Source of the DNA: Arthrobacter ramosus
GTDB taxonomy: Bacteria; Actinomycetota; Actinomycetes; Actinomycetales; Micrococcaceae
Reading direction: 5' to 3'
NCBI RefSeq assembly: GCF_039535095.1
Contig: NZ_BAAAWN010000001.1
Coordinates: forward strand, 2,170,001-2,234,000
Length of the DNA: 64,000 nucleotides
Of this stretch, positions 12,042-21,998 are shown piece by piece; the stretch's first letter is position 1; every line of letters begins with the position of its first letter. The position numbers and the translations under genes are program-made. The notes below the pieces were generated by a model. The model was not told the DNA's origin and did no database searches. It saw only the letters and a program-made list of their open reading frames with translations.

Positions 12042-12422
12042 TCAGCGGCTGCGGCGGCCACTGCCCTGTTTGCGACGGGCGGCAAAAGCCGAGCGCACTC
12101 CATAGCTGAACGCTGCCACCTTGATGAGCGGCGAACCGACTGTTGCGGCCACCAGCGAGGACAAAGCAGAGATGTTGGCGGAGGCGTCGGAAACGTTGGA
12201 GGTGATGCCATCCACCTTTTTTAGCTGCTGGTTTGTGGTGGAAACCGTGGCAGTGACCTCGTCCATCAGGGGGGTCGCTCCGTCGCTCAAGGAGCGGATG
12301 GAGGTGCGGACTTCATCGAAGACGCGCCCGAGTTTGAGGATCGGCAGGGCCAACAGCACCACAAGGAGCGCGAAAACTCCGGCCGCGATCAGGCCTGCAA
12401 TATCGCCACCAGTCATGGACAC
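12042..12422 (-). CDS. DUF948 membrane-anchored protein
   Basis: A 126-aa protein with one N-terminal membrane helix (GDIAGLIAAGVFALLVVLLA) followed by a long helical segment rich in Ser/Thr heptads (LMDEVTATVSTTNQQLKKVD, SNVSDASANISALSSLV), typical of DUF948. A basic tail (ARRKQGSGRRSR) ends it. Start is GTG 12422 or ATG 12416; AGGAG lies 4-10 bases upstream of these. Probably co-transcribed with the small DUF6167 gene and alaS. Role unknown. Confidence 0.82.
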   Translation of the reverse strand: MSMTGGDIAGLIAAGVFALLVVLLALPILKLGRVFDEVRTSIRSLSDGATPLMDEVTATVSTTNQQLKKVDGITSNVSDASANISALSSLVAATVGSPLIKVAAFSYGVRSAFAARRKQGSGRRSR

Positions 12423-12506
12423 TCATCTCCTAGCATTTGTTGCGTTGCCGCTGGTGCGCCATGTGGTTCTACTCAGGCACCCCGGCATGGCTTCCCCAAG
12501 TACCTT

Positions 12507-12552
12507 ACATACAAAGAAGCCCGCGGCGCGTGCCACGGGCTTCTTTGTATGT
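12507..12552 (-). terminator. Perfect-stem terminator after rpsD
   Basis: Arms 12507-12523 and 12536-12552 form a perfect 17-bp stem (ACATACAAAGAAGCCCG) with a 12-nt loop. It sits 13 bp after the rpsD stop. The AAAGAAG/CTTCTTT part of the stem gives a U-rich 3' arm in either direction. Confidence 0.85.
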
Positions 12553-12564
12553 GCTTGCTGGAAA

Positions 12565-13185
12565 TCAGCGAGCGTAGAATTCGACCACGAGCTGCTCTTC
12601 GCAGGTCACGGGGACCTCGGAGCGCTTCGGGCGACGAACCAGGCGTGCCTGCAGGGCGTCGATCTTGACGTCCAGGTAAGCCGGAACGACGTTCAGAACG
12701 TGTGCGCCGGCAGCTGCAACCTGGAACGGAGCCATGACTTCGCTGCGGCTGTGAACGTGGATGAGCTGGCCTTCCGCAACGCGGAACGACGGGCGGTCCA
12801 CGCGGATACCGTCAACGAGGATGTGGCGGTGCACAACCAGCTGGCGGGCCTGGGCGATCGTGCGGGCAAAGCCGGCACGCAGCACGAGGGCGTCGAGACG
12901 CATTTCGAGCAGTTCGATCAGGTTTTCACCGGTCAGGCCCTTGGTGCGCCGTGCTTCTTCGAAGGCACGGGTCATCTGGGCTTCGCGGATGCCGTACTGG
13001 GCGCGCAGACGCTGCTTTTCGCGCAGACGTACAGCGTAGTCAGAGTCCTGCTTCTTGCGGGCGCGGCCATGCTCACCGGGGCCGTACGGACGGCGCTCCA
13101 TGTACTTGGCGGCCTTGGGAGTCAGAGCGATGCCGAGTGCACGCGAAAGGCGTGCGGTACGGCGAGCACGAGTGTTGTTAGCCAC
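12565..13185 (-). CDS. rpsD: 30S ribosomal protein S4, cysteine-free form
   Basis: Primary 16S rRNA-binding protein of the small subunit and autogenous translational regulator in many bacteria. The 206-aa product starts VANNTRARRTARLSRALGIA and lacks the four N-terminal zinc cysteines, so it is the C-minus form. The S4 RNA-binding domain is clear (RLDALVLRAGFARTIAQARQ LVVHRHI LVDG). The GTG start at 13185 has GGAAGGA upstream. It stands alone between rarA and a terminator. Confidence 0.97.
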   Translation of the reverse strand: MANNTRARRTARLSRALGIALTPKAAKYMERRPYGPGEHGRARKKQDSDYAVRLREKQRLRAQYGIREAQMTRAFEEARRTKGLTGENLIELLEMRLDALVLRAGFARTIAQARQLVVHRHILVDGIRVDRPSFRVAEGQLIHVHSRSEVMAPFQVAAAGAHVLNVVPAYLDVKIDALQARLVRRPKRSEVPVTCEEQLVVEFYAR

Positions 13186-13354
13186 TTGTGTCCTTCCAAT
13201 ATCTGCGGTGTGTCAGTGTTACTGGCCTCCATGAGGGAGAGCATCGGCCAACCGCTGCCTTTTGCTACGGGGCGCAGGGCACAGCATCAAAACCTGGATT
13301 CTGATGGATTGTGCGCCAGGCCTTGCCAGACAAGCATCTAGCCTACCATGACGC

Positions 13355-14827
13355 CTACTTGCCCCGGATGATCCTGCGCAGCCGCTCGAGCCTGGGCGCA
13401 ATATCCCGTTCAGCACCATTTGCGGTGGGCTCGTAGTAGTCCCTGCCGACCAGATCATCCGGAGCGTACTGCTGGGTGGCCACGCCGTGCGGGGCATCGT
13501 GGGCGTACTTGTAGCCTTGGCCGTGGCCAAGGCCCTTCGCTCCTTGGTAGTGCGCGTCCCTCAAGTGCGCCGGAATCCCGACCCCCATCCCCGCACGCAC
13601 ATCGGCGATGGCCTTGTTGATGCCCATATAGGCGGCATTGGACTTGGGCGCTGTCGCCAGATGCACCACGGCTTCGGCGAGGATGATCCGTCCCTCGGGC
13701 ATGCCGATCAACTGCACTGCCTGGGCCGCGGCGACGGCGGTCTGCAGCGCCGTCGGATCCGCCATGCCGATGTCCTCGGCAGCCGAAATGACGATCCGGC
13801 GGGCCACGAAGCGCGGGTCTTCGCCGGCTTCGAGCATACGGGCCAGGTAGTGGAGGGCCGCATCGACATCGGAACCCCGGATCGACTTGATGAACGCACT
13901 GGCGACGTCGTAGTGCTGGTCGCCCGCGCGGTCGTATCGGACGGCGGCCACATCCAGGGCCCGCTCCGTATGCCGGAGTTCGACGACGACCGGAGCGTCC
14001 GGGGCGCCGTCACCCGCGAGCCCGGGCTCTTCGGAAGCGTCGCCGCCGTCGTTGTTCCGGTCTCCGTAAGCGACGCCGGCCGCGGCCTCAAGCGCGGTGA
14101 GCGCGCGGCGGGCGTCTCCCCCGGACAAGCGGACCAAGTGCTCGAGGGCTTCCGGACTGAGCTCCACCCCCCCTGCCAAGCCGCGCGCATCGGCAACGGC
14201 CCGTTGCAGAAGCCCCTCGATGTCGCTGTCGGTGAGCGGTTTCAGGGTCAGCAGCAGTGATCGGGAAAGCAGCGGCGAGACGACGGAGAACGAAGGGTTT
14301 TCGGTGGTCGCGGCGACCAGGACCACCCATCGGTTCTCGACACCGGGAAGCAGGGCGTCCTGCTGTGCCTTGTTGAAGCGGTGGATCTCGTCAAGGAACA
14401 ACACAGTTGTGGTCCGATAGAGATCCCGGGCAGTCAAGGCGTTCTCCATGACCAGGCGGACATCCTTGACGCCTGCAGTAATAGCGGACAATTCAACGAA
14501 CTTCCGGCCCGGTCCGCGGGCGATGACGTGCGCCAGCGTCGTCTTGCCTGTGCCCGGGGGTCCCCACAAGATGACCGAGCTCGGACCTGCAGGACCGACG
14601 GCGTCGGCCCCTGCGGCAAGCTGCCGCAAAGGAGACCCCTGGCCCAGCAAATGCTGCTGGCCCACGACGTCATCGAGCGTCCGGGGCCTCATGCGGACCG
14701 CCAAAGGGCTCCGCGGCGACGCGGGACGTCCCGTGCCCGCACGTTCACCACCGGACCGGTCCGAATCCGCCGCCTGGCTGCCGGCGTCGTCGTCGTTGTC
14801 CGCGTCGGCACCAAAGAGATCTTCCAC
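13355..14827 (-). CDS. rarA: Replication-associated recombination protein A (AAA+ ATPase)
   Basis: RarA/MgsA acts at stalled replication forks. The 490-aa protein has the MgsA layout: Walker [10 protein letters not shown] near residue 90, Walker [10 protein letters not shown], sensor 1 ATTENPS, then the C-terminal oligomerisation domain with EDIGMADP and [20 protein letters not shown]. The first 45 residues are an acidic, Ser/Gly-rich extension. The start is GTG 14827 with a weak ribosome binding site. A linker around residues 250-275 ([15 protein letters not shown]) is an insert relative to enterobacterial RarA. Confidence 0.94.
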   Translation of the reverse strand: MEDLFGADADNDDDAGSQAADSDRSGGERAGTGRPASPRSPLAVRMRPRTLDDVVGQQHLLGQGSPLRQLAAGADAVGPAGPSSVILWGPPGTGKTTLAHVIARGPGRKFVELSAITAGVKDVRLVMENALTARDLYRTTTVLFLDEIHRFNKAQQDALLPGVENRWVVLVAATTENPSFSVVSPLLSRSLLLTLKPLTDSDIEGLLQRAVADARGLAGGVELSPEALEHLVRLSGGDARRALTALEAAAGVAYGDRNNDGGDASEEPGLAGDGAPDAPVVVELRHTERALDVAAVRYDRAGDQHYDVASAFIKSIRGSDVDAALHYLARMLEAGEDPRFVARRIVISAAEDIGMADPTALQTAVAAAQAVQLIGMPEGRIILAEAVVHLATAPKSNAAYMGINKAIADVRAGMGVGIPAHLRDAHYQGAKGLGHGQGYKYAHDAPHGVATQQYAPDDLVGRDYYEPTANGAERDIAPRLERLRRIIRGK

Positions 14828-14868
14828 ATGGATAGGCTACTCATGATTCCAGCTAAGGAGACATCGAC

Positions 14869-15597
14869 ATGGAGACCCGGCCGTCCGGCCCCAACGAAAA
14901 GCAGCCGCCTGGGGCGGGGCGCACCGCTTTCATCCCCGGTCCGCGGTTGCTCGGCTGGGTGGACCGCTTCGCCGCGAGCCATGGCGCCGTTCAGGAAGAG
15001 CCCGACGACGGCGGCGGTACCCTCCTGAGGGCGGCTGACGGCACGCTTTTGCGGGCGGCGGACGGCACGCTTTTGCGGGCGGCGGACGGCGCCGTGGCGC
15101 TACTGAGAGCCCCGTGGCCCGTCGATGGAAGGCCCGGTAAGGGAACCACCACGGTTGAGCGTCTGGCGTCGCTTGCTTCACAGGAACGGCGGCTCGGAGT
15201 CATCCTGGTGCGCCGGGGCGGCTACGCGGTGGGGGTCGTAAGCGGCGGCAAAGTGTCCGCGTCCAAATCGGGTTCGCGTTATGTGCAGTCCCGTTCGGCG
15301 GCAGGTGGATCCTCGCAACAGCGCTTTGCCCGCCGTCGCGAGAACCAGGCCAACGCGCTGACGGAAGCCGTAGCCGGATATGCCGCCGGCGTGTTCGCCG
15401 GGCACAGTATTGAATATCTCGTCCTGGGCGGAGACGCCGCGCTGTCCGCAGCGGTCCTGGAAGAAAAGGCGTTGAAGGAGTACGCGTCGCGGACAAGGCT
15501 CGCGTTCCTGGCGGTTGCCGACCCCAACGCAACCGTGCTTCGCAGGGCTGCGGCAGATGCTTGTGCCGTGCGGATTCAGGTCACGGATCCGTTGTAG
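14869..15597 (+). CDS. acVLRF1-family peptidyl-tRNA hydrolase / release factor-like protein
   Basis: The central block SGSRYVQSRSAAGGSSQQRF (residues 134-153) followed by ARRRENQANAL is the signature of the actinobacterial VLRF1 domain, a relative of eukaryotic Vms1/ANKZF1, which releases nascent chains from stalled 60S-tRNA complexes. The conserved Gln in GGSSQQR corresponds to the catalytic glutamine region. The second half (EYLVLGGDAALSAAVLEE, RLAFLAVADPNATVLRRAA) matches an eRF1-like fold. Residues 51-74 are three in-frame TLLRAADG copies. The gene lies divergently 41 bp from rarA. Substrate in bacteria is inferred, not shown. Confidence 0.85.
   Translation: METRPSGPNEKQPPGAGRTAFIPGPRLLGWVDRFAASHGAVQEEPDDGGGTLLRAADGTLLRAADGTLLRAADGAVALLRAPWPVDGRPGKGTTTVERLASLASQERRLGVILVRRGGYAVGVVSGGKVSASKSGSRYVQSRSAAGGSSQQRFARRRENQANALTEAVAGYAAGVFAGHSIEYLVLGGDAALSAAVLEEKALKEYASRTRLAFLAVADPNATVLRRAAADACAVRIQVTDPL
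15016..15087 (+). repeat. Three-copy 24-bp in-frame tandem repeat inside the acVLRF1 gene
   Basis: Units at 15016-15039, 15040-15063 and 15064-15087. Copies 2 and 3 are identical in DNA; copy 1 differs at several bases but still encodes TLLRAADG. This looks like a recent duplication of one unit on top of an older one. It keeps the frame and lengthens a surface strand-turn ahead of the catalytic domain. Confidence 0.9.
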
Positions 15598-15643
15598 CGG
15601 CGCGCAGCGCCAACACCGCCAATGCAAGATCGGCGGGGTTCTG

Positions 15644-15844
15644 GAGGGCCACCTGCCGGTACACCGCGGCATCTTCCTCGCAGGCGATGACGTTTCCTGG
15701 ACCGGAGGCTGGGCCGACGGAGCCGTGACCACGGGACTCAACGCCGTGTGGGGGGTCATGAACCAGCTGGGCGGGAAGACACCCGTGGACAACCCTGGGC
15801 CTGGCGACCGCTTCGAGGAACTCAAGCCCATCCGCCTCCCCTAA
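15644..15844 (+). pseudogene. 3' remnant of a flavin-containing amine oxidase
   Basis: The frame reading GIFLAGDDVSWTGGWADGAV, then TTGLNAVWGVMNQLGG and a tail to the stop, is the C-terminal FAD-binding end of flavin monoamine oxidases (tryptophan 2-monooxygenase/MAO-like). Only about 65 residues survive; no N-terminal dinucleotide-binding motif or catalytic domain occurs upstream, where acVLRF1 ends at 15597. It is therefore a gene stump left by deletion. The frame is still open and GC-biased, so the loss may be fairly recent. Confidence 0.75.
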
Positions 15845-15942
15845 GCTGTCCTGGCGGGAACCGGACGGCCTGTCCCGAGTCTGCCGGAGTCTCGCACCGG
15901 CGAGGGCACTAAATTGTCGGTGCCTCCTGCGATGCTGTGGGT

Positions 15943-17615
15943 ATGGACGGAAGGATAGCCTGGGGTGCGGGCAGCAGGGCGGCCGTGGAGGCCGTCGCCG
16001 CGTCCGTTGCCGTGCTGACCGCCTTCACCGGGGACGCTGATACCTCCGAAAACACCGATCCGCTTCATGGCTCCGATCCGCTGCGGCGTCTGGCGGATGG
16101 TTGCCTGGACGGCCTGGCCGAGGTGGCCCGGCTGGAGGCCCGGACCGCCGCGCTGAAAGCGAGGCTGGCCGCGGACTACGTCCAGGCAGCCCGGGCCCTG
16201 GCGGCGCCGGCGTCATCGCCGCAGGAGTCCACCGCCCAGGAGCTTGCCCTGCTCGCCGAGGTGGCCTGCGTCCTGACCGTCAGCGAACGGACCGCCGGGG
16301 CGTTCCTGTCCGAAACCCAGGCACTGACCACGGTCCTGCCGCTGACCCTGGCAGCCCTGGGGTCCGGGACGGTCTCCTGGCAGCACGCCCGGATCATCAT
16401 CGACGAAACCACCGGCCTGGATCCCGCCGCAGCCGCCGGCCTGGAAGCGCACTTCCTGGACCCCGGCGCACCCAACCCGGCCCGGGGCTGCCCGGCCGGT
16501 GACCTCGTCCCGTCCCGGTTCCGGGCCAAGGCACGCACCTGGCGCGAACGCCACCACCCGGTCGGCATCGAAGAACGCCACGCCCAAAAAGCCGAACACC
16601 GGCGGGTCGAATACCTCCCGGACCGCGACGGCATGGCCTGGCTCTCCGCCCACCTCCCGGCAGACACCGCGGCCGGGATCTGGGAACGGACCACCGCCGC
16701 CGCCCGCGCCCTCCAAGGCCCCCACGAGACCCGGACCCTCGCCCAGCTCCGCGCCGACATCACCGCCACCTGGCTCCTCACCAACAACACCAGCGGCACC
16801 AGCGCCGCAATGCCCGACGGCGGCACGCCCGACGGCGGCACGGAACCGGGGCGGGCGGGGCGGGTTCCGTCCCCGCGGGCGCAGGTCCTGGTCACCGTCC
16901 CGGTCCTGTCCCTGCTGGGCGCCACCGAGGAACCGGCCATCCTCGACGGGTACGGGCCGATCCCGCCGTCCATGGCCCGCCGCCTGATCGCCGAGGGCGC
17001 CGATTCCTTCCACCGTGTCCTGACCGACCCCCGCGACGGTGCCCCGCTGGAAATCGGACGCAGCAGCTACCGCCTCACCAAGGCCCAGCGCCAATGGCTG
17101 CGGCTCCGCGACGGCAAATGCCCCTTCCCGGCTGCAACAACCACTCCCTGGACAACGAAGCAGACCACCTCCTGGCCTGGGCCGAGGGAGGCACCACCGG
17201 CATCTCCAACCTGGGCCAGCCCTGCCCCAAACACCACCGCCTCAAACACCGGACCGCATGGACCCCCACCGCGGCCAGCAAAGACCACCCGCCCGGGTGG
17301 ACCTCACCCTCACAACGGCACTACCCCAGCGAACACCAGGACTGGGAACCACCCCGCTGGCCACACCACATCCCGATCACCGACACGGACATGGACATGG
17401 AGACAGATGCATACCCGGGCCAAGACCTGCCCGCATATCCGGAACCGGAACTGCCGGCGGATCCCTTCCCCGGCTGGTACTCCTTCACCGCCGCACACCC
17501 CTGGCCCGACCCCGAGGACGACGACATGGACGACATGGACGACACCGACGATCCGGGCGAGCCAGGTTTCGTGAACGACCCCTTCCCGGAATGCGGCGCG
17601 TTCCAGAGCGCCTGA
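15943..17615 (+). pseudogene. DUF222/HNH endonuclease (13E12-type), frameshifted in the HNH domain
   Basis: N-terminal DUF222 region (LAEVARLEARTAALKARLAA, SWQHARIIIDETTGLD) and a C-terminal HNH domain. Frame 1 runs from ATG 15943 to RLRDGKCPFP; the domain then continues one frame back as GCNNHSLDNEADHLLAWAEG and CPKHHRLKH to the stop at 17615. One C is missing from the run at 17127-17129 (TTCCCGG where TTCCCCGG is expected). As written the first frame runs on as Thr/Pro-rich junk to 17574. The product should be about 557 aa. Proteins of this family are multicopy in Arthrobacter and Mycobacterium. Sequencing error versus genuine decay cannot be separated here. Confidence 0.85.
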
Positions 17616-17619
17616 CCTC

Positions 17620-18402
17620 CTAGCAGCCCGACAATGCCCGCTGCGGTCGGGCCTGCCGGTACAAGTACCTGCCTTGCTCTGCGAAGCCGGCGCCCTCGTA
17701 CAGAGCCTGGGCACCGGTATTCGAGGCCATCACCAGTAGCCAGAACTCGGCCACGCCTCGGTGGCCGCCCGCTTCCAGAAGCGCGTCAAGCACCTGCCGC
17801 CCGAAGCCCTGCCGACGGTGTCCGGACCCGGTCGCCATGCAGTAGATGCCTCCCTTGCCGTCCACCAGGGCGAGGCGCCCGACGGCGGCCGGGGCGCCGT
17901 CGTCGTCCCTGACAAGGGCGTAGATCGAGGGACACGACGCCAGGATCTTCCGCGCAATGTCGAGCTCGGCGTCTCCGCCGCGCCCGTCAACGGACCACCA
18001 CAACCGGAGCCACTCCTCGGAAGGCTCTTCGGAGATCTCGACGTCGTTGGCCCTGTCGTCGCGCCGGGCACCGGGAAGGGTGCCACCCGGACGGACCATG
18101 ATGAGGGTCTCGGACTGCCGGGTGAATTGCTGCGCATCAAGCACTGCGTTGAGGCCCGTGCTCCTCTCGTCGTCGAAAACCTGGAAGATCAGCGGCAGGC
18201 GCCGGGAGCGGTACCACTGCCTGGCAGCTCGTACTGCCGACTCGTGGTCATCGGCCTGTTCCTTGGGCCAGACTGAGTTTGCCCGCTGTGTGACGCCACC
18301 GGCGGCCCGCATGACCCATGCCCCGGTGTCCTCACGGTCCGGGGCGGGCCATGCCCGATCCATCAGCTCTTCGATCAATGCAAGGCTCATTTCCTGTGCC
18401 AC
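17620..18402 (-). CDS. GNAT-family N-acetyltransferase
   Basis: A 260-aa protein with one recognisable GNAT domain in the C-terminal half: AAVGRLALVDGKGGIYCMAT, then GSGHRRQGFGRQVLDALLEA (acetyl-CoA loop R-x-x-G-x-G/A) and ASNTGAQALYEGAGF. The N-terminal half (ALIEELMDRAWPAPDREDTG) matches the two-domain architecture seen in actinobacterial GNATs of unknown substrate. It converges on the HNH pseudogene with 4 bp between the stops. Downstream of aspS but separated by a terminator. Confidence 0.88.
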   Translation of the reverse strand: MAQEMSLALIEELMDRAWPAPDREDTGAWVMRAAGGVTQRANSVWPKEQADDHESAVRAARQWYRSRRLPLIFQVFDDERSTGLNAVLDAQQFTRQSETLIMVRPGGTLPGARRDDRANDVEISEEPSEEWLRLWWSVDGRGGDAELDIARKILASCPSIYALVRDDDGAPAAVGRLALVDGKGGIYCMATGSGHRRQGFGRQVLDALLEAGGHRGVAEFWLLVMASNTGAQALYEGAGFAEQGRYLYRQARPQRALSGC

Positions 18403-18437
18403 GCGTCCTCCTCAAAATCAGTCGCCGTCATGCTACG

Positions 18438-18470
18438 CCGGAGGCCCCCGCAATGTGCGAGGGCCTCCGG
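18438..18470 (-). terminator. Terminator after aspS
   Basis: Arms CCGGAGGCCC (18438-18447) and GGGCCTCCGG (18461-18470) form a perfect 10-bp GC-rich stem with a 13-nt loop. It lies 21 bp after the aspS stop and before the GNAT start. Confidence 0.7.
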
Positions 18471-18490
18471 GTTACTTCTAGGGTTTCCAG

Positions 18491-20284
18491 CTACTCCGAC
18501 TTGGCTGCCGGCGCCGCCTGAGCCTTGGCTTCAGGCTTGAAGTCGACTCCGGCTTCCTTGCGCTGCTGCGCCGTGATGGGCGCAGGAGCAGCGGTCAGGG
18601 GGTCGTAGCCGCCGCCCGACTTCGGGAAAGCGATGACGTCGCGGATCGAGTCCACGCCGGCCAGCAGGGCCACGACGCGGTCCCAACCGAAGGCCATGCC
18701 GCCGTGGGGAGGTGCGCCGTACTTGAATCCCTCGAGGAGGAAGCCGAACTTGGTCTGCGCGTCTTCCTTGTCCAGGCCCATGAGCTCGAAAACACGCTCC
18801 TGGACATCGGCCTCGTGGATACGGATGGAGCCGCCGCCGATTTCGTTGCCGTTGCACACGATGTCGTAGGCGTAGGACAGGGCGGATTCCGGGTCCTTGT
18901 CAAAGGAGTCCAGGAACTCGGGCTTCGGGGAGGTGAAAGCGTGGTGCAAGGCAGTCCACTGTCCGCCACCCACCGCGACATCGCCGGAGGCGACGGCTGC
19001 GGCTGCGGGTTCGAACATCGGAGCGTCCACGATCCAGACGAAAGCCCAGTCCTTGGGGTCGATCAGGCCGGTGCGGTGGCCGATCTCGACGCGGGCAGCG
19101 CCCAGCAGGGCGCGGGACGGGGATTTCTCGCCGGCGGCGAAGAAGATGCAGTCGCCGGGCTTTGCGCCCACCGCGTCGGCGAGGCCGGCACGTTCGGTGT
19201 CGGTGAGGTTCTTGGCAACGGGGCCCGTGAGCTCGCCGTCTTCCTTGAACAGCACGTAGGCAAGACCCTTGGCGCCACGCTGCTTGGCCCACTCCTGCCA
19301 GGCGTCCAGCGCGCGGCGGGCCTGCGAGGCTCCGCCGGGCATGACGACGGCGCCGACGTAGGGCGCCTTGAAGACACCGAAGTTCGTGTCCTTGAAGAAC
19401 TCCGTCAATTCGGTGAGTTCCAAGCCGAAGCGCAGATCCGGTTTGTCGGAGCCGTACTTGGCCATAGCCTCGTGGTAGGTCATGCGGCGGATCGGCGTCG
19501 GAATTTCGACGTCGATCAGCTGCCACAGTGCCTTGACGATGCTTTCGCCGAGCTCAATGACGTCGTCCTGGTCAACGAAGCTGGCTTCGATGTCGAGCTG
19601 GGTGAATTCCGGCTGGCGGTCCGCACGGAAGTCTTCGTCGCGGTAGCAACGGGCGATTTGGTAGTACTTTTCGAAACCGCCCACCTGGAGCAGTTGCTTG
19701 AAAAGCTGCGGCGACTGCGGAAGCGCGTACCAGGAACCCGGTGCCAGACGCGCCGGAACAACGAAGTCACGGGCGCCTTCCGGCGTCGAGCGCGTCAGTG
19801 TGGGAGTTTCGATCTCCACGTAACCCTGCTGGTGAAGCAGTTCGCGGGCCACGCGGTTCGCTTCGGAGCGGAGGCGCAGGTTCCGGGCGGGGCCGGGGCG
19901 GCGCAGGTCAAGGTAGCGGTGCTTGAGGCGCGCTTCCTCACCGACCTCCACGTGCTCGTCGATCTGGAACGGCAGGGGATCCGAGGTGTTGAGGATCACC
20001 ACTTTATCAGCGATGACCTCGATCTCACCCGTGGCGAGGTGCGGGTTCTCGTTGCCCTCGGGACGCTTGCTCACGGTGCCCACGATCTGCAGCACGTATT
20101 CATTGCGCAGGCCGTGGAAGACCTCTTCCTCGCGGACAACCACCTGGGCGACACCGGACGCGTCACGCAGATCGACGAAGGCCACGCCACCGTGATCTCG
20201 GCGGCGGCCTACCCAGCCTGCCAGGGTGACGGTCTGTCCAATGTGCTCGGAACGCAAGGATCCGAGGTCATGTGTGCGCAGCAC
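18491..20284 (-). CDS. aspS: Aspartyl-tRNA synthetase
   Basis: Charges tRNA-Asp (and possibly tRNA-Asn if non-discriminating). The 597-aa bacterial-type enzyme shows the OB-fold anticodon domain ([19 protein letters not shown]), class II motif 2 ([19 protein letters not shown]), the GAD insertion domain, and motif 3 ([16 protein letters not shown]). The C-terminal tail is Ala/Lys-rich. It lies about 150 bp downstream of hisS, the usual pairing. Whether it is discriminating cannot be told from this window. Confidence 0.98.
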   Translation of the reverse strand: MLRTHDLGSLRSEHIGQTVTLAGWVGRRRDHGGVAFVDLRDASGVAQVVVREEEVFHGLRNEYVLQIVGTVSKRPEGNENPHLATGEIEVIADKVVILNTSDPLPFQIDEHVEVGEEARLKHRYLDLRRPGPARNLRLRSEANRVARELLHQQGYVEIETPTLTRSTPEGARDFVVPARLAPGSWYALPQSPQLFKQLLQVGGFEKYYQIARCYRDEDFRADRQPEFTQLDIEASFVDQDDVIELGESIVKALWQLIDVEIPTPIRRMTYHEAMAKYGSDKPDLRFGLELTELTEFFKDTNFGVFKAPYVGAVVMPGGASQARRALDAWQEWAKQRGAKGLAYVLFKEDGELTGPVAKNLTDTERAGLADAVGAKPGDCIFFAAGEKSPSRALLGAARVEIGHRTGLIDPKDWAFVWIVDAPMFEPAAAAVASGDVAVGGGQWTALHHAFTSPKPEFLDSFDKDPESALSYAYDIVCNGNEIGGGSIRIHEADVQERVFELMGLDKEDAQTKFGFLLEGFKYGAPPHGGMAFGWDRVVALLAGVDSIRDVIAFPKSGGGYDPLTAAPAPITAQQRKEAGVDFKPEAKAQAAPAAKSE

Positions 20285-20432
20285 AGCATTCCTTTCAACA
20301 TGATTTTCAGCGGATCATGGCTAAACGATCCCGTTCGAGTTTACCCGCATGGATGAAGCGTGGCCGCCACGAGGCGCCGCCCTCCCCCGGCCGACGCCCG
20401 CGGGGTTTTGCCTTTGAAGCGCCGGTTCATAC

Positions 20433-21791
20433 CTAGCGCGTGGTGATGCGGACGTGGAGATCGTCGGGTGAGGGCTCCCAGCTGGCCGGATCCGCATCGA
20501 CTTGCTCTCCGGTGCGGATGTCCTTCACCTGGTGCTTGCCGTCGTCGTCCGTGAACCAGACGAAAGGAATGCCGCGGCGGTCTGCAAACTTGATCTGCTT
20601 GCCGAACTTCTCGGCCTTGGCCGCTACCTCGGTTGCGATCCCCCGCCCGCGCAGCTGGGCCGCGACATCCTGGGCTGCAGACCAGCTGTCGTCGTTGTTC
20701 AGGGCCACAAGCACTGCCGTGGGAACCGAGCGCGACGCCGTCGCGAATTCCTGGCTCAGGATGCGGGAGACGAGGCGGGTCACGCCGATCGACAGCCCGA
20801 CGCCGGGGAACTTGCGGTTGCCCTTGCTGGCGAGGGCGTCGTAGCGGCCGCCGGAGCAGATGGACCCGAGCTGCTCGTGCCCCACCAGCACGGTTTCGAC
20901 GACGGTACCGGTGTAGTAGTCGAGGCCGCGGGCGATGCTGAGGTCGGCAACAACCTTGCCGGGGGCGCGCTGCACGGCAGCCTCGATGACTTGTTCCAGC
21001 TCGCTGAGGCCCTCTTCAAGGAGCTCGTCCGAGACTCCGAGGGCTCGCACCTGCGCCACAAAGGACGTGTCCTCGGTGCGGATGCTGGCGAGCTTCAAGG
21101 CAAGTGCTGCCTGCTCATCCGTGGCGCCAAGCTCGTTCCTGAGCAACTCGGCAACTTTCGCTTCGCCGATCTTCTCGAGCTTGTCGATGCTGCGAAGCAC
21201 GCCGGCAGTGTCCGTGAGGCCGATACCGCGGTAGAAGCCCTCGGCCAACTTGCGGTTGTTGATCCGCAGGCGGAAGTCCGGGATGGGAAGGGCGCTCAGC
21301 GCTTCCGCAATGACGAGGGCAATCTCGACGTCATAGCGGAAAGGCAGCTCGCCGTCGCCCACGACATCAATGTCCGCTTGCGTGAACTCGCGGGCGCGGC
21401 CTTCCTGCGGACGCTCCCCCCGCCACACCTTCTGGATCTGGTAGCGGCGGAACGGGAAGGCGAGGTAGCCGGCGTTCTCGACGACATAGCGGGCAAACGG
21501 CACCGTGAGGTCGAAGTGGAGGGCCAAGGCGTTGGGATCTGCCTTGTCCGACTTTCCGCTCTCGTCTCGGGGGGTGTCCTCGTCTTCCTGCAGGCGGCTG
21601 AGGCCGTACACCTCTTTATCGATCTCGCCCTTGCGGAGGAGTTGGCCGACTGTTTCCACAGCGCGGGTTTCAATCGAAGAGAAGCCATGGAGTTCGAACG
21701 TCTTCCGCAACGTGTCCAGCACATGCAGTTCCACCAACCGCTCCTGGGGAAGCCACTCGGGGAATCCGGACAGGGAGGCGGTACGTGCCAT
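20433..21791 (-). CDS. hisS: Histidyl-tRNA synthetase
   Basis: Charges tRNA-His. 452 aa. Motif 2 lies in FRRYQIQKVWRGERPQEGRA and REFTQADIDVVG, and the histidine-specific motif is RGLDYYTGTVVE; the C-terminal anticodon-binding domain ends with FADRRGIPFVWFTDDDGKHQ. It is about 30 aa longer than E. coli HisS, partly from an acidic insert (RLQEDEDTPRDESGKSDKAD). Divergent from the cyclophilin gene. Confidence 0.97.
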   Translation of the reverse strand: MARTASLSGFPEWLPQERLVELHVLDTLRKTFELHGFSSIETRAVETVGQLLRKGEIDKEVYGLSRLQEDEDTPRDESGKSDKADPNALALHFDLTVPFARYVVENAGYLAFPFRRYQIQKVWRGERPQEGRAREFTQADIDVVGDGELPFRYDVEIALVIAEALSALPIPDFRLRINNRKLAEGFYRGIGLTDTAGVLRSIDKLEKIGEAKVAELLRNELGATDEQAALALKLASIRTEDTSFVAQVRALGVSDELLEEGLSELEQVIEAAVQRAPGKVVADLSIARGLDYYTGTVVETVLVGHEQLGSICSGGRYDALASKGNRKFPGVGLSIGVTRLVSRILSQEFATASRSVPTAVLVALNNDDSWSAAQDVAAQLRGRGIATEVAAKAEKFGKQIKFADRRGIPFVWFTDDDGKHQVKDIRTGEQVDADPASWEPSPDDLHVRITTR

Positions 21792-21998
21792 GGTGGAAAT
21801 TTCTCCTCAATGATTGCGCGGGCGGGATCTGTCGCCACGAACCAAGGGCCGATTCGGCTCAGGTTAGGCGGGTGTCCAGCCAGTCATGCATAAACTATGT
21901 GCGGCAGCCAGTTTATGCTTTCGGCGCCTGCACATCTAATGCGGGCACCAGTTCGGCTTGCCTGCGATGGAAGCTTGTCCAGACAACCAGGAGGACCC

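Noticed and set aside
15016..15087. 24-bp direct repeats as a CRISPR or regulatory array
   Set aside because: They are contiguous, in frame and inside a conserved gene; no spacers.
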